Assembly (NCBI GenBank): GCA_024234855.1
Contig: JACKNN010000002.1
Span: 248,001 to 312,000, forward strand
From: Pseudomonadales bacterium
Lineage (GTDB): Bacteria > Pseudomonadota > Gammaproteobacteria > Pseudomonadales > Halieaceae
Length of the DNA stretch: 64,000 nt
Direction: 5' to 3'
The notes under the pieces were generated by a model. It saw only the letters and a program-made list of their open reading frames with translations. It was not told where the DNA came from and did not search any database. Shown here piece after piece: positions 8,560-17,751 of this stretch (the stretch's first letter is position 1; the number at the start of each line of letters is the position of its first letter). The position numbers were made by a program, and so were the translations under genes.

Positions 8560-9605
8560 AAATACTCGTCGATATCGTCCATCCCGCCGACGTGCTGTTT
8601 TTCCTCAATCCCATCCGCCGCTGGCAGCAGGGGGGGCACTGGGTAAGTGTGGTCAGCAGGCGCAAGGATGTCACCGAACAACTGCTCGAAGCGTTTGCCG
8701 TCGAGCACAGGACGATATCCAATGCAGGCACAGGCCTGTTCAGCCTGGGGGTGGAACTGTTGCGCCGGGACATCGCTCTGCTGGGGTTTGCCAGGCAATT
8801 CAGGCCGGACGTGATGGTCGGTTTTGGTGGCGTGGCTATCTCCCATGTGGGAAAACTAATGGGGGTACCATCGGTCAGCTTTTACGACACCGAACGCGCA
8901 CCACTGCAACACAGGCTGACGCTGCCGTTGATCAGCCATCTGCATGTGCCAGCATCCTACGATGGCCCCATTGCCCGCAACCGCACCAGTCGGTTTCCCG
9001 GCACCAAGGATTTCTCCTACCTGCACCCGGATAATTTCGCGCCGGTTCGGTCCATCGCCGAGGCGGCCGGCCTGGCGACCGGTTGCCCGAACTATTTTAT
9101 CCGGCTGGTTGGCTGGCAGGCCAATCATGACATCGGCTATGCGGGCTGGAGTGAGGCCACCCTGGTCCGCTTCGTCGACCACCTCGGCGCACGGGGCAGG
9201 GTACATATATCATCCGAATTGCCCCTTACTGCCGCGCTGGACCAGTATCGGTACCGCGGGCGCGTGGAGCACGTCCACCACCTGCTGGCCTACTGCGCCG
9301 CTTACATCGGGGAGAGCGCCACCATGGCGGGTGAGGCCGCGCTGTTGGGGGTGCCGCCTGTATATGCGGCGGACGATCGCCGCTGCTACACCGATGAGTT
9401 GGCGGCGCAGGGTTTGTTGTGGAAGGTGCCCCGGGTTGAGTACCCGGCGCTCTGCGATGCCGTGCACGCGGCAGAGGCGCTGGACGAGGCGCTGTGGTCC
9501 CGGCGTTTGTCCGCCTATATGGCAGGCAAAATCAACCTGGCGGATTACGTCGTGCAAGCCGTGCTGGGGCAAGTTCGGCCGCATACCGGAACGGGGATGC
9601 GGTAA
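8556..9605 (+). CDS. DUF354 family glycosyltransferase-like protein
   Basis: The 349-residue cytosolic protein begins MKILVDIVHPADVLFFLNPI, the start typical of DUF354 proteins. These have a GT-B fold resembling MurG and the UDP-GlcNAc 2-epimerases. Other family features visible are VMVGFGGVAISHVGKLMGVPSVSFYDTE and a C-terminal donor-site-like segment, YIGESATMAGEAALLGVPP. DUF354 genes are found in archaeal and bacterial polysaccharide loci and are presumed to transfer or activate sugars. The gene is coupled to the upstream GT-C-like gene by a 4-base overlap, so the two probably act on the same glycan. It is convergent with the GT2 gene. Confidence 0.85.
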   Translation: MKILVDIVHPADVLFFLNPIRRWQQGGHWVSVVSRRKDVTEQLLEAFAVEHRTISNAGTGLFSLGVELLRRDIALLGFARQFRPDVMVGFGGVAISHVGKLMGVPSVSFYDTERAPLQHRLTLPLISHLHVPASYDGPIARNRTSRFPGTKDFSYLHPDNFAPVRSIAEAAGLATGCPNYFIRLVGWQANHDIGYAGWSEATLVRFVDHLGARGRVHISSELPLTAALDQYRYRGRVEHVHHLLAYCAAYIGESATMAGEAALLGVPPVYAADDRRCYTDELAAQGLLWKVPRVEYPALCDAVHAAEALDEALWSRRLSAYMAGKINLADYVVQAVLGQVRPHTGTGMR

Positions 9606-9634
9606 CCGGATTGCAGCTGCACCGATTTTTCAGT

Positions 9635-10630
9635 TCAGGCGCTGGTTTCGTCGATCTGTGCAGCAGTTTGGCCGGCGAGGCGCGCGTTTGTGATCCCCAA
9701 CTCGATGGCGCGGATTTTTTCCAGCGTGATCTCAGCCAGCTGTCGATTCTGTGAGATCAGGTCCGACAAGAGACCGCTGACGAATACCATGAAGCCCATG
9801 GTCAACAGTGCGCCCCCCAGCACCAGTGACTGCACGTGGCCGTCGCCCGCGCCGGAAAAATAGGCCAGCAGAAACCTCGCTACGGGAATCAGCCCGGCCC
9901 CACAGAGCATACAGCCCAGGTAGAAGAAGAAACGCATCGGACGGTACATCGCATACATGCGCAGCATGCCCACCAGTTGCCGGGCGATAAACTGCGGGAT
10001 GTTGCGAAACAGGCGTGATTCCCGGGTTTGGGGGTTGGTATCGACGGGTACGCTGACCACGGTCATCTGCTTGTTGCCGGCCTGGATAATCATCTCCACG
10101 GTATAGCTGAAGGCCGACAGTATGTTCAACCTGAGCGCAGCCTGGCGCGAAATGGCGCGAAACCCGGAGACAGCGTCGGGTACGTTTACGCCCGACAGGG
10201 AGCGGACCACGTAACTGCCGAGCCACTGCAGTAGTTTCTTCGATCTGGTGAACTCCGCATTGGTGGCGGTTCGCCGGTCGCCGATGACGATGTCCGCACG
10301 GCCATCGAGTATGGGTCGTATCAGGGCTTCGATGCTGCCCCCGCTGTACTGGCCGTCGCCGTCCGTATTGACGATGATGTCGGCACCCTCGATCAGCGCC
10401 CGGTCCAGCCCGGATCGAAATGCGCGTCCCAGTCCGCGATTGGTGGTGTGGCGAACGATGTGCGTGACGCCCATCGACCGTGCCACTTCAATGGTTCGAT
10501 CCCGGCTGCCGTCATCGACCACCAGCACCTCAATAGCGTCTACTCCCTCGATCCGACGAGGCAGATCTGCCAGTGTGGCGGGCAGCGTTTGTTCCTCGTT
10601 CAGACAGGGGATCTGTATTATCAGTTTCAT
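9635..10630 (-). CDS. Family 2 glycosyltransferase, dolichyl-phosphate-mannose-synthase type
   Basis: The 331-residue protein has an N-terminal GT-A domain with IIQIPCLNEEQTLPATL, VVDDGSRDRT (nucleotide binding) and NTDGDGQY (the DxD-like metal site). A C-terminal part follows with two membrane helices (FFFYLGCMLCGAGLIPVARFLLAYF and LVLGGALLTMGFMVFVSGLLSDLI). This is the layout of DPM1/GtrB-like enzymes that load a sugar onto a polyprenyl phosphate at the inner face of the membrane, which fits the GT-C-like protein at 7129 as user of the product. The gene lies 93 bp downstream of the flippase gene on the same strand. The identity is firm at family level and the sugar is unknown. Confidence 0.92.
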   Translation of the reverse strand: MKLIIQIPCLNEEQTLPATLADLPRRIEGVDAIEVLVVDDGSRDRTIEVARSMGVTHIVRHTTNRGLGRAFRSGLDRALIEGADIIVNTDGDGQYSGGSIEALIRPILDGRADIVIGDRRTATNAEFTRSKKLLQWLGSYVVRSLSGVNVPDAVSGFRAISRQAALRLNILSAFSYTVEMIIQAGNKQMTVVSVPVDTNPQTRESRLFRNIPQFIARQLVGMLRMYAMYRPMRFFFYLGCMLCGAGLIPVARFLLAYFSGAGDGHVQSLVLGGALLTMGFMVFVSGLLSDLISQNRQLAEITLEKIRAIELGITNARLAGQTAAQIDETSA

Positions 10631-10723
10631 ATCAGCTACCGGTTTACGTCGGTTGATACAATCGCAACAGTATGCTGCAACAGCAGTCGATTCGACACTA
10701 TTGATTTTGGTTGTCGAATTGGC

Positions 10724-12172
10724 TTATCGATTTCGGCGAAGCAGCGAGGCGGGGGCTGCCAACAGCAGGCGTGCCAGCGGTCGGTCGGTCACAGTCAGCG
10801 CGAGTGCGTAGGTGGCGATTCCCATCAGAACAGTGCTGATCAGCAACGGCCAGGGGCGCCAGTCGGGCGCCATCGACTGGAATCCCACTACAACCAGTAT
10901 CATCGGCAGCAGCGTGAGTAACCGGCCCGCCAATCCGGCCCAGACCGGGCCACCAGGTATTCCCGCGCAGCGCCGGCACAGGGAGAGTTCGAGCGGAAGT
11001 ATCAACCACGCTCGCAGGGCGAAGGCGATGCTGACCGCCAGTATTCCCCACGGGATCGCAATGATACACGCCACCAGGCCGGTAACGGCGCTGAGTATGC
11101 TCAGGCGAAATGCGACCTCGGGACGACCCACCGCCAGCAGCAATGGATTGTTGAAAACCCTTACGGAGCCCGCGCAACTGGCTACACAGAGTGCCTGCAG
11201 TATCGGGACGCAGTCCTGCCAGTGTTCTCCCAGCAGCAGCGGAACTACCGAGGGAGCCGTCAGTGCCAGCATTACGAAAACCGGTAAGGTGACGGCGGCG
11301 CCGATCCGTTGGCTGCGGTAGTAGACGGATGCAAGCTCAGTGGCGTTGCCGCGGGCGCGGGACAGCGTCGATAAACCAACGCGGCCCAGGGGTTCGTGCA
11401 GAACGATAGCGGCTGATTGGTCGACCTTTGCCGCAACCGTATACACTCCCAGGCTGGACGCGCCGAGCAAACTACCGATCAGGAATCGGTCGGTATAATT
11501 CTGCGCCAGCCTGACAATGTCGGCACCCATGATATGCAGGCTCGCCGCCAGCATATTCCGTCCGGCTTTGAGCGATACAGACAATCCGGGCCTCCAGCCA
11601 CAGACTGACGAGAGCGCCGCCAGGGAGAGCGTGGCTTTGACTATTTCCTGGCTGACCAGGGCCCAGACGCCAAAGCCGTTTACGGCCATGGCGATTCCGG
11701 CTATCCCGCCTGCTGCCAGCGCCAGTGTGGTGCCCAGGGAGATCGCCTTGAACCGGAGTTCCCGTGTCAGCAAACCCAGGGGAACCGCCTCGAATGCCTT
11801 GAGGACAACCACTGGCGCCAGCGCCCGCAACACCGGTTCCAGATCGGGAGTGTCGACGAGGGCGGCGATAGGTGGCGCGGTCAGCCACAGCGCGAGCGCC
11901 AGCATCGAACCCAGAAGAACGGCGAAAAAAAAGGCGGTATCGGTCTCGGTCCGTCCGGCGGACTCCAACTGAACCAGCAGCTTTTCCAGTCCGAGCCGGG
12001 AGCCGGCAATCAGGATCGAGATCACTGTCATTGACAGGGCGATCAGGCCGTAATCCGCCGGCGCCATCATGCGCGCCAGGACGATGAAAACCCCGAACGA
12101 GAGGCCCTGGGATACAGCGCCATTGGTGGCCATCCAGAGGGTGCCGCTGGTCGCGGAACGTCCGCTGGTCAC
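10724..12172 (-). CDS. Polysaccharide flippase (Wzx/MOP family)
   Basis: The 482-residue protein has about 12-14 hydrophobic segments spread evenly. The N-terminal motif is typical of the MOP/oligosaccharide exporter family (GLSFGVFIVLARMMAPADYGLIALSM). Such proteins move polyprenyl-linked repeat units to the periplasmic face of the inner membrane, and its presence implies a Wzx/Wzy-type or lipid-linked surface glycan route. The call belongs to the family often labelled lipopolysaccharide biosynthesis protein (WzxC/RfbX-like). It precedes the GT2 gene on the minus strand and follows the outer-membrane protein gene with a 51-bp gap. The substrate is unknown. Confidence 0.9.
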   Translation of the reverse strand: MTSGRSATSGTLWMATNGAVSQGLSFGVFIVLARMMAPADYGLIALSMTVISILIAGSRLGLEKLLVQLESAGRTETDTAFFFAVLLGSMLALALWLTAPPIAALVDTPDLEPVLRALAPVVVLKAFEAVPLGLLTRELRFKAISLGTTLALAAGGIAGIAMAVNGFGVWALVSQEIVKATLSLAALSSVCGWRPGLSVSLKAGRNMLAASLHIMGADIVRLAQNYTDRFLIGSLLGASSLGVYTVAAKVDQSAAIVLHEPLGRVGLSTLSRARGNATELASVYYRSQRIGAAVTLPVFVMLALTAPSVVPLLLGEHWQDCVPILQALCVASCAGSVRVFNNPLLLAVGRPEVAFRLSILSAVTGLVACIIAIPWGILAVSIAFALRAWLILPLELSLCRRCAGIPGGPVWAGLAGRLLTLLPMILVVVGFQSMAPDWRPWPLLISTVLMGIATYALALTVTDRPLARLLLAAPASLLRRNR

Positions 12173-12223
12173 CGTATTTCCCGGGCTCTGGCCAGGCCGA
12201 GGGGAAATGCTATCCCCCGCATG

Positions 12224-12856
12224 TCAAAACCGGTACATCAGCCCGAGATTTGCCTGCACCTGGCTGTAGGTGCTTGAGCTTACGGCGATGGTGCAGCCGC
12301 CGCTACAAAAGGCGGCGCCGTTGCTGTCGAAAAAAGTCGCCAGCCAGCGTACGTCCATGCGCAGCAACAGGTTCTCGGTGAGTTGGTAGTTGGTGCCGGC
12401 GCCAACCTGTCCCGAAAATTTGGTCTCGTCCTTGAGGGTGGGATCCTTGGGGGAGAAAAACCCGGCCCCCAGGCCTGCCAGAACAAAAGGCTCCAACCTG
12501 CCCTGGGGGTAGTAGCTCATGGCGGTGAAATGCACGTGGGTGATATCCATATCGGGATTGGTCAGACCCGCATTGGATTCAAACTGGGTCTGCTCATAGG
12601 AGACGTAAAAGCCTATACGCTTGGTCTGTTGCTGCTGGAAGACAAAGTCTACCGCGAGGCTGAAGGCGGCGCCGTCATCCAGTTCCACATCGTCCCCCGG
12701 CTCGCCTGTGGCGGGCTCTACCTGCGGAGGTAGCTGGTTTGCGGAAACGATCTCGAAATCCGAGTTGAACTGGTAACCGGTGAGCAGGCTTACATCGGTA
12801 GCCAGCGATGGCAGGCAGTAGGTCAGCAGCGCGATGAGGATGCAAATCCTGGGCAC
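12224..12856 (-). CDS. Outer-membrane beta-barrel protein
   Basis: The 210-residue protein has a cleavable signal peptide (MPRICILIALLTYCLPSLA, cleavage probably after SLA). Alternating beta-strand sequence follows, and it ends in a terminal Tyr-Arg-Phe (LGLMYRF) with the C-terminal aromatic needed for BAM recognition. Strand-like stretches such as VHFTAMSYYPQGRLEPFVLAG and LLLRMDVRWLATFF suggest an eight-stranded OmpA/OmpW-like barrel. I recognise no specific family. It sits between the MarC and flippase genes on the same strand, so it could belong to the envelope locus. The subcellular location is well supported and the function is unknown. Confidence 0.75.
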   Translation of the reverse strand: MPRICILIALLTYCLPSLATDVSLLTGYQFNSDFEIVSANQLPPQVEPATGEPGDDVELDDGAAFSLAVDFVFQQQQTKRIGFYVSYEQTQFESNAGLTNPDMDITHVHFTAMSYYPQGRLEPFVLAGLGAGFFSPKDPTLKDETKFSGQVGAGTNYQLTENLLLRMDVRWLATFFDSNGAAFCSGGCTIAVSSSTYSQVQANLGLMYRF

Positions 12857-12958
12857 GTCTCAATCCTTGCTTTTTGTCGGGGGGGCCATAGTACTACCGG
12901 GCGAAACAGTGGTACAGCGCCGGAAACCGGTTGGCACCGGGGTCGCCGGCGGGCGCCC

Positions 12959-13609
12959 TCAGCCGGGGATCAGGCCGCTCTGGGCTATACCGTCAAAGAT
13001 AAACTGTATGGCCAGAGCGGACAGCAGCACCCCCATGATCCGGGTGATGACATGCATGCCGATGATGCCGAGCAGTTGCTGTATGCGGCCGGCCAGCAGC
13101 ATGCCGGTGAAGGTAAAAAGCAGAATGGCCAGGAGTGACCCCAGCACGATCAGTTGGTGGGTGAGGTCGCCTTCGGCATCGGCCATCAACAGGATAGCGG
13201 CACCCATCGCGCCCGGCCCGGCGATCAGCGGCGTGGCGATCGGGAACACGGAAATATCCTGCTTCGACAGTGCCTCCTGCTCTTCCTCGTCGGTGGTCGA
13301 AGTGCCCCCGGTGGTTCGTGCGAACACCATTTCGATGGCGATAAGCAGCAGCAATATCCCGCCGGCTGTCCGCAGCGCCGCCAGCGAAATACCCAGCCCT
13401 CCCAGCACGAGTTCGCCCACCAGCGCGAACAGCACCAGGATAAAAGTCGCAATCAGGGTGCCCCGGATGGCCATGGACCGCCGATGCTGCCGGGTAGAGT
13501 TTACCGTCAGCGCGGCAAAAATAGCGGCCACGTCAAGCGGGCCGATGGTGGCGAAAAAAGTCGCCAGGGACAGCGCTGCGGTTTCGATCACAGCCAATAT
13601 CCCCGACAC
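12959..13609 (-). CDS. MarC family integral membrane protein
   Basis: The 216-residue protein has about six membrane helices and the family pattern near the N terminus (TFFATIGPLDVAAIFAALT). The mid-protein motif PIATPLIAGPGAMGAAILLM corresponds to the conserved P-L-x-x-GPG of MarC/YchE/YhgN proteins. The family was once linked to multiple antibiotic resistance, but that link was not upheld and the function is unknown. A charged insertion between helices 3 and 4 (STTDEEEQEALSKQD) is longer than I expect for the shortest members. The gene is divergent from the fatty-acid-hydroxylase gene and 102 bp upstream of the outer-membrane protein gene. Confidence 0.9.
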   Translation of the reverse strand: MSGILAVIETAALSLATFFATIGPLDVAAIFAALTVNSTRQHRRSMAIRGTLIATFILVLFALVGELVLGGLGISLAALRTAGGILLLLIAIEMVFARTTGGTSTTDEEEQEALSKQDISVFPIATPLIAGPGAMGAAILLMADAEGDLTHQLIVLGSLLAILLFTFTGMLLAGRIQQLLGIIGMHVITRIMGVLLSALAIQFIFDGIAQSGLIPG

Positions 13610-13853
13610 GCCCGGCGCCTGTCGGGCACGGCGACGCTATTTCGCCCAATCCGCTGATCGGCAGCGGTGCCGGGGTGTGGACGTGCAGGACTTTGCCAGC
13701 TTCGCATGGCGTCATCGATTTCCAGGTGGTCGGGGTGGAGATTATCCTTCACGCCGCGGGCCAGCGCCATAGCCGGGCGCCCGGCGTGACAAATTCCGGC
13801 CAATCCTGTAAAAATGCCGCTCGGACCCCTGTTTGCGAAGCGTAAGAATCACC

Positions 13854-14807
13854 GTGAGTACAAAATATCTGCCCATCTTGTTATGGGTTTTTGTTGGCGC
13901 GGTTGCCGCTGCCATACCGTTTGGGGTTCTCATTGGCGATCCCGTACTCCGACAGCTGCTGGCGCCATTCAGCCTGCATATCGCCAACGAAAAGGCGATC
14001 TATTCACCCGCAGCTTATTTTGTCCTGCTCACTGCATGCTACCTCCTGGAGCGCAAGATGCCGGTCAATCCGCGGGATTTCCTGTCTGCGAGCTTTCGCT
14101 ATGACCTGCTCTGGTATTTTGGCAATGTCTGTTTCAACCTGGCATTCCTCGGTTATTTCGCGCTCTGGCTGAACGCGTTTTATCAGCATTATTTATCCTT
14201 TCTCTCGATTGGGGGAGTCGGTGATTGGCACCCGATGGCCAGGTTCGCGCTGGGTGTGCTGCTTACCGACTTTACCCGCTGGTTAAGTCACTTGATCAGG
14301 CACAAGGTCCCGGCGTTCTGGGCATTCCACGCGGTTCACCATTCGCAGACCGAACTCAATATTTTTACCGACGCACGAGTCCATCCGGTAGACACGATGG
14401 TGTCAACGGCCATCCGTTTTCTGCCCATGATGATGTTCGGCAACCCTGTGCCAGTCATTATGGCCTGGCTGGTCTTCGAGACCGTCTACCCCAAGTTTTA
14501 TCACGCCAATGTCCGCATCAACCTGGGTCCGCTGCGGTACCTGCTCGTAACACCCCAGTCTCACCGGGTCCATCACGGCCTGGATCGTATTTACCGTGAC
14601 AAGAATTTCGGTTTTACCTTCAGCGTATGGGACCGGCTGTTTGGCACCCAGTTCGCGGATGACACGGTCTATCCCGCCACAGGCATTGAAGGCAAGGCCT
14701 TCCCGCACGAATCAGGAACAACACCGCGTTCCCAGCTGCGGAGCTTTGCCAGGCAGTTAATTTACCCTTTCCGGAGTATTGCGCAGCCGGGCGTGAGTTC
14801 AGCGTAG
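13854..14807 (+). CDS. Fatty acid hydroxylase / sterol desaturase family protein
   Basis: The protein of about 317 residues has four to five membrane segments and the three His clusters of the membrane di-iron hydroxylase family: HLIRHKVPAFWAFHAVHHSQ (two boxes) and HRVHHG, with further histidines such as FYHAN. These bind a non-haem di-iron centre that hydroxylates or desaturates lipid chains in the membrane. The GTG at 13854 (MSTKYLPILLW) is preferred because the first membrane helix follows at once; a TTG at 13833 would add seven residues, and neither start has a clear ribosome site. The gene ends 3 bases before the GT4 start. Sitting inside a glycan locus, it may modify a lipid carrier or anchor; this is inference. 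Confidence 0.87.
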   Translation: MSTKYLPILLWVFVGAVAAAIPFGVLIGDPVLRQLLAPFSLHIANEKAIYSPAAYFVLLTACYLLERKMPVNPRDFLSASFRYDLLWYFGNVCFNLAFLGYFALWLNAFYQHYLSFLSIGGVGDWHPMARFALGVLLTDFTRWLSHLIRHKVPAFWAFHAVHHSQTELNIFTDARVHPVDTMVSTAIRFLPMMMFGNPVPVIMAWLVFETVYPKFYHANVRINLGPLRYLLVTPQSHRVHHGLDRIYRDKNFGFTFSVWDRLFGTQFADDTVYPATGIEGKAFPHESGTTPRSQLRSFARQLIYPFRSIAQPGVSSA

Positions 14808-14809
14808 CT

Positions 14810-16069
14810 GTGGGGAAGGCGCTGATAGAACCGGGGAGGCGACACGGTCCCGGCCCGGGTGATACGCAAGGAGGCTCGACAGCCGCGCCCGACCGCTCCC
14901 TCGTTATAGGCGTATTCATCCAGCACTATCCTCCCAGGCTGGGGGGGGCTGAGTGCCAGGCAAAATTACTGGTTTCTGAACTGGTTCGATGCGGCCACCG
15001 GGTGGAACTGGTGACGACCCGCCATTCACCGGAATTGCCCGCCCGTACCTCACTGGGCCTGTTGACGATCAGGCGCCTGCCCACGCTGGCGCCGCGCTGG
15101 TTGAAACTGCCGCTAAATCTGGTGACCGGGTTTATTGCCGGTATGCAGTACACCAGGACCATCGATCTTATGCACGGCCACTGCCTGTCCCCCTTTGTAC
15201 TGGGTGCACTGCTCGCGGCAAAATTACGCGGCACACCGACGCTGCTGAAAATATGTACCATAGGAAAAAAAGGCGATATCGCCAAAATACAGCGGTTTGG
15301 CTTCAGGCGACTGCTGTGGCGACTGTACCAGCAGGCTGACTATTTTGTCGCCAATACCCTGGCTGTTGAGAATGAACTTATCGCGCAAGGTGTCGCCAGA
15401 GCGCGCATCTTCACCGTCTACAATATGCTGGAACAGGCCACTCACCCGGCGGCGCCGCAAGACAAGGGATACCTGCGGCGCGCACTGGGCCTGGCCGACA
15501 AGCTCACGGTGCTCTACGTCGGCCGGCTGCATCCCGACAAGGGCCTTGGCCTGGTGATGCGCTATTGGCCGTCAATGGCGCGGCAATACGACGCCCAGCT
15601 GGTGCTTGTGGGAGAGGGCCCACTGCGAGCTCAAATCGAATCGTGGCGAGTCGCACAACAACTCCAGGCAGCGGTCACCCTGACCGGCTATCAGCCAGAC
15701 CCCGGTCCCTACTACAGGGCGGCAGATGTTTTTGTCTTTCCATCCGAGTCGGAGGCATTTGGCAATGCCATTGTGGAGGCCATGAGCCATGGATTGGCGG
15801 TAGTCACCACCCGTGTCGGCGTGGCGTCGGAGTGGGGTGATGAGACCCCGCTGGCGGTGATAGACGCGGAATTTCCGGAAGATCTTTCGCGACGTTTGGA
15901 CGAGTTGTTGCGAGATGACAGCCGCCGCAGGGAACTGGGAGAAAGGGCCGGGCAATTTATGAGCGGGCGCTTTGAATCGCGGGCGATAGGTGAACAATAC
16001 ATAGCGCAATACCGCCAGATGCTGCGTGAATCCGGTGATCGGGCCGGTTGGCGCGATAGCTCGGGTTGA
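14810..16069 (+). CDS. Family 4 glycosyltransferase
   Basis: The 419-residue GT-B enzyme has an N-terminal acceptor domain with GVFIQHYPPRLGGAE, the glycine-rich opening of GT4 enzymes. The donor domain has VLYVGRLHPDKGL, LVLVGEGPLR and the EX7E motif SEAFGNAIVEAMSHGLAVV. It transfers a sugar from a nucleotide donor to a lipid-linked acceptor at the cytoplasmic face. The GTG start at 14810 lies 3 bases after the previous stop. The first 30 residues are poorly conserved, and the true start could be later, because a GGAGG at 14869-14873 has no start codon at the right distance. The gene is in a plus-strand run with the hydroxylase and the heparinase-like gene. Confidence 0.9.
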   Translation: MGKALIEPGRRHGPGPGDTQGGSTAAPDRSLVIGVFIQHYPPRLGGAECQAKLLVSELVRCGHRVELVTTRHSPELPARTSLGLLTIRRLPTLAPRWLKLPLNLVTGFIAGMQYTRTIDLMHGHCLSPFVLGALLAAKLRGTPTLLKICTIGKKGDIAKIQRFGFRRLLWRLYQQADYFVANTLAVENELIAQGVARARIFTVYNMLEQATHPAAPQDKGYLRRALGLADKLTVLYVGRLHPDKGLGLVMRYWPSMARQYDAQLVLVGEGPLRAQIESWRVAQQLQAAVTLTGYQPDPGPYYRAADVFVFPSESEAFGNAIVEAMSHGLAVVTTRVGVASEWGDETPLAVIDAEFPEDLSRRLDELLRDDSRRRELGERAGQFMSGRFESRAIGEQYIAQYRQMLRESGDRAGWRDSSG

Positions 16070-16101
16070 AATCAGGATAATGTCGCCGCAGTGCTCCGGG
16101 A

Positions 16102-17751
16102 ATGGTTAAGACCGCGATTCGCTATTATTACCAGCTGAGGTATCTCACGTGGGTCCAGATCTACTGGCGCATACGCATGCGCCTGCGATCAGCGCGGGTG
16201 AGCGGCCCCGTTGCTCAACCCGCCTGGGCCTTGCCGCCCGGTTCCTGGATAAGCCCGGCTTCGATGCCACACCGCCTGTGTGGTGAGAACAGGTTTTCAC
16301 TGCTTGGCCAGGAGCGCCAACTTGAACTCCCCGCGGGATGGCATGACCGCCAGCCCGGCAAAAAATGGCTGATCGAATTGCACACATTCCATTTCCTGGG
16401 CAGCCTGCCAACCGCAGCAGGTCGCGCGCTGATACAGAGCTGGCTGGACCACAATCCCGGCTTTTCGGGGCCGGGCTGGCATCCGTACATGACCTCGCAG
16501 AGAATTGCCAGTTGGTTGAAGTGGGGTTTGTCGGGCGCCGACGTGGATGCGGCGATGCGCGCGAGCATCGCCATGCAGGTGAAATACCTGCTGCAGGTCC
16601 TGGCCTATGACGAACTCGACCACAAGTTATTCAATAACGGTAAAGCCCTGCTCTTTGCCGGCTACTGCCTGGACGATGCAGCCGCCGGTGCGTGGCGTGC
16701 ACGGGGCATGGCACTGGTGGAACGCTACAGCATCGAGCTGCTGGGCGATGATGGTGGTTATATCGGCCTGTCGCCCATGTATCACTGTGCCCTGCTGAAC
16801 GACCTGCTGGACGTGGTCAATCTCCTGCGCGCCTACAATCAGCCTGTTCCCGGCCAACTGGAGCGCGCGATCGCGGCGGCGAGATTCTGGCTCGCCTGTA
16901 TGTGCCATCCCGACGGGCATTTTGCCCTGTTTAACGACGCGGCCTTCGAGGCCGGGCCTTCACCCTCCGACCTGGACGCCTACGCCGCGCGCCTGGATTG
17001 CCCCGCTGCAAGTAGCCCCGACAGTGCGCTGGTGCACCTGGGGGCATCCGGATTTGCCAGGATGTCCCTGGGGGCGGCGGTCGCCCTGCTCGACATCGGT
17101 CGCATCGGCCCGGATCATTTTCCCTCCCACGGCCATGCCGACACCCTGACGTTTGAGCTGTCGCTGGACGTTCAACGCGTGGTGGTGGATACGGGACTGT
17201 CGACTTATGAAGCGGTCGCCGAGCGGCTGCGCCAGCGAGCCACCGCGGCACATAATACGGTGCAGGTGGACCAGCAAAATTCATCCGACGTGTGGCATTT
17301 GTTCAAGGTTGGGCGCAGGGCTGCCGTCTCCGGAGTCGAGTTGTCGTCCTCCCCGGGGCAGTTGCAGGTGGGTGCCGCCCATGACGGTTATAGTCGCCTG
17401 CTGCACGCGGTCGTGCACCGCCGCGAGTGGCGCATGAGGGCCGGTCAACTGGAGATCAACGACCGGCTGGAGGGTCGGGGCGGGCAACATGCGGTGCGGG
17501 TGGCTTTCCATCTCCACCCGGATATTGTCCCAAGGCAGCTGCAGTCGAACCGTTTTTCGCTGGATTTGCCCGATGGCCGGACGCTGGGCGAGCTGGAACT
17601 GGCACCCGGGCTGCAGGGGGCGCTGGAGGACTACGATTATCACCCCGGATTTGGCAAGTCGGTCGCGGCTACCTGCATCACAGGTCGAATGTCCGGGTCA
17701 TTACCGATGGCGTTCAGGAGCACGCTGACCTGGCAAACCGGGCCGGGTTAG
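16102..17751 (+). CDS. Heparinase II/III family protein
   Basis: The 549-residue protein shows the two-part architecture of the family. An N-terminal alpha/alpha toroid (about residues 60-300) carries HTFHFLGSLPTAAGRALIQSWL, ASWLKWGL, GNGKALL-like FNNGKALLFAG and LGDDGGYIGLSPMYH. A C-terminal beta-sandwich opens with FPSHGHADTLTFELS and includes RATAAHNTVQVD. In polysaccharide loci of this type such proteins are thought to be uronate-containing-glycan lyases acting on the nascent or exported polymer. No signal peptide is evident, so export is not shown. The stop at 17749-17751 overlaps the stop of the convergent phosphatase-family gene. Confidence 0.88.
   Translation: MVKTAIRYYYQLRYLTWVQIYWRIRMRLRSARVSGPVAQPAWALPPGSWISPASMPHRLCGENRFSLLGQERQLELPAGWHDRQPGKKWLIELHTFHFLGSLPTAAGRALIQSWLDHNPGFSGPGWHPYMTSQRIASWLKWGLSGADVDAAMRASIAMQVKYLLQVLAYDELDHKLFNNGKALLFAGYCLDDAAAGAWRARGMALVERYSIELLGDDGGYIGLSPMYHCALLNDLLDVVNLLRAYNQPVPGQLERAIAAARFWLACMCHPDGHFALFNDAAFEAGPSPSDLDAYAARLDCPAASSPDSALVHLGASGFARMSLGAAVALLDIGRIGPDHFPSHGHADTLTFELSLDVQRVVVDTGLSTYEAVAERLRQRATAAHNTVQVDQQNSSDVWHLFKVGRRAAVSGVELSSSPGQLQVGAAHDGYSRLLHAVVHRREWRMRAGQLEINDRLEGRGGQHAVRVAFHLHPDIVPRQLQSNRFSLDLPDGRTLGELELAPGLQGALEDYDYHPGFGKSVAATCITGRMSGSLPMAFRSTLTWQTGPG

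Noticed and set aside
13588..13803. A 71-codon minus-strand frame in the gap between MarC and the hydroxylase, containing VKDNLHPDHLEIDDAM.
   Set aside because: No ribosome site and it overlaps the end of marC; the protein-like stretch is too short to call a gene or a remnant.
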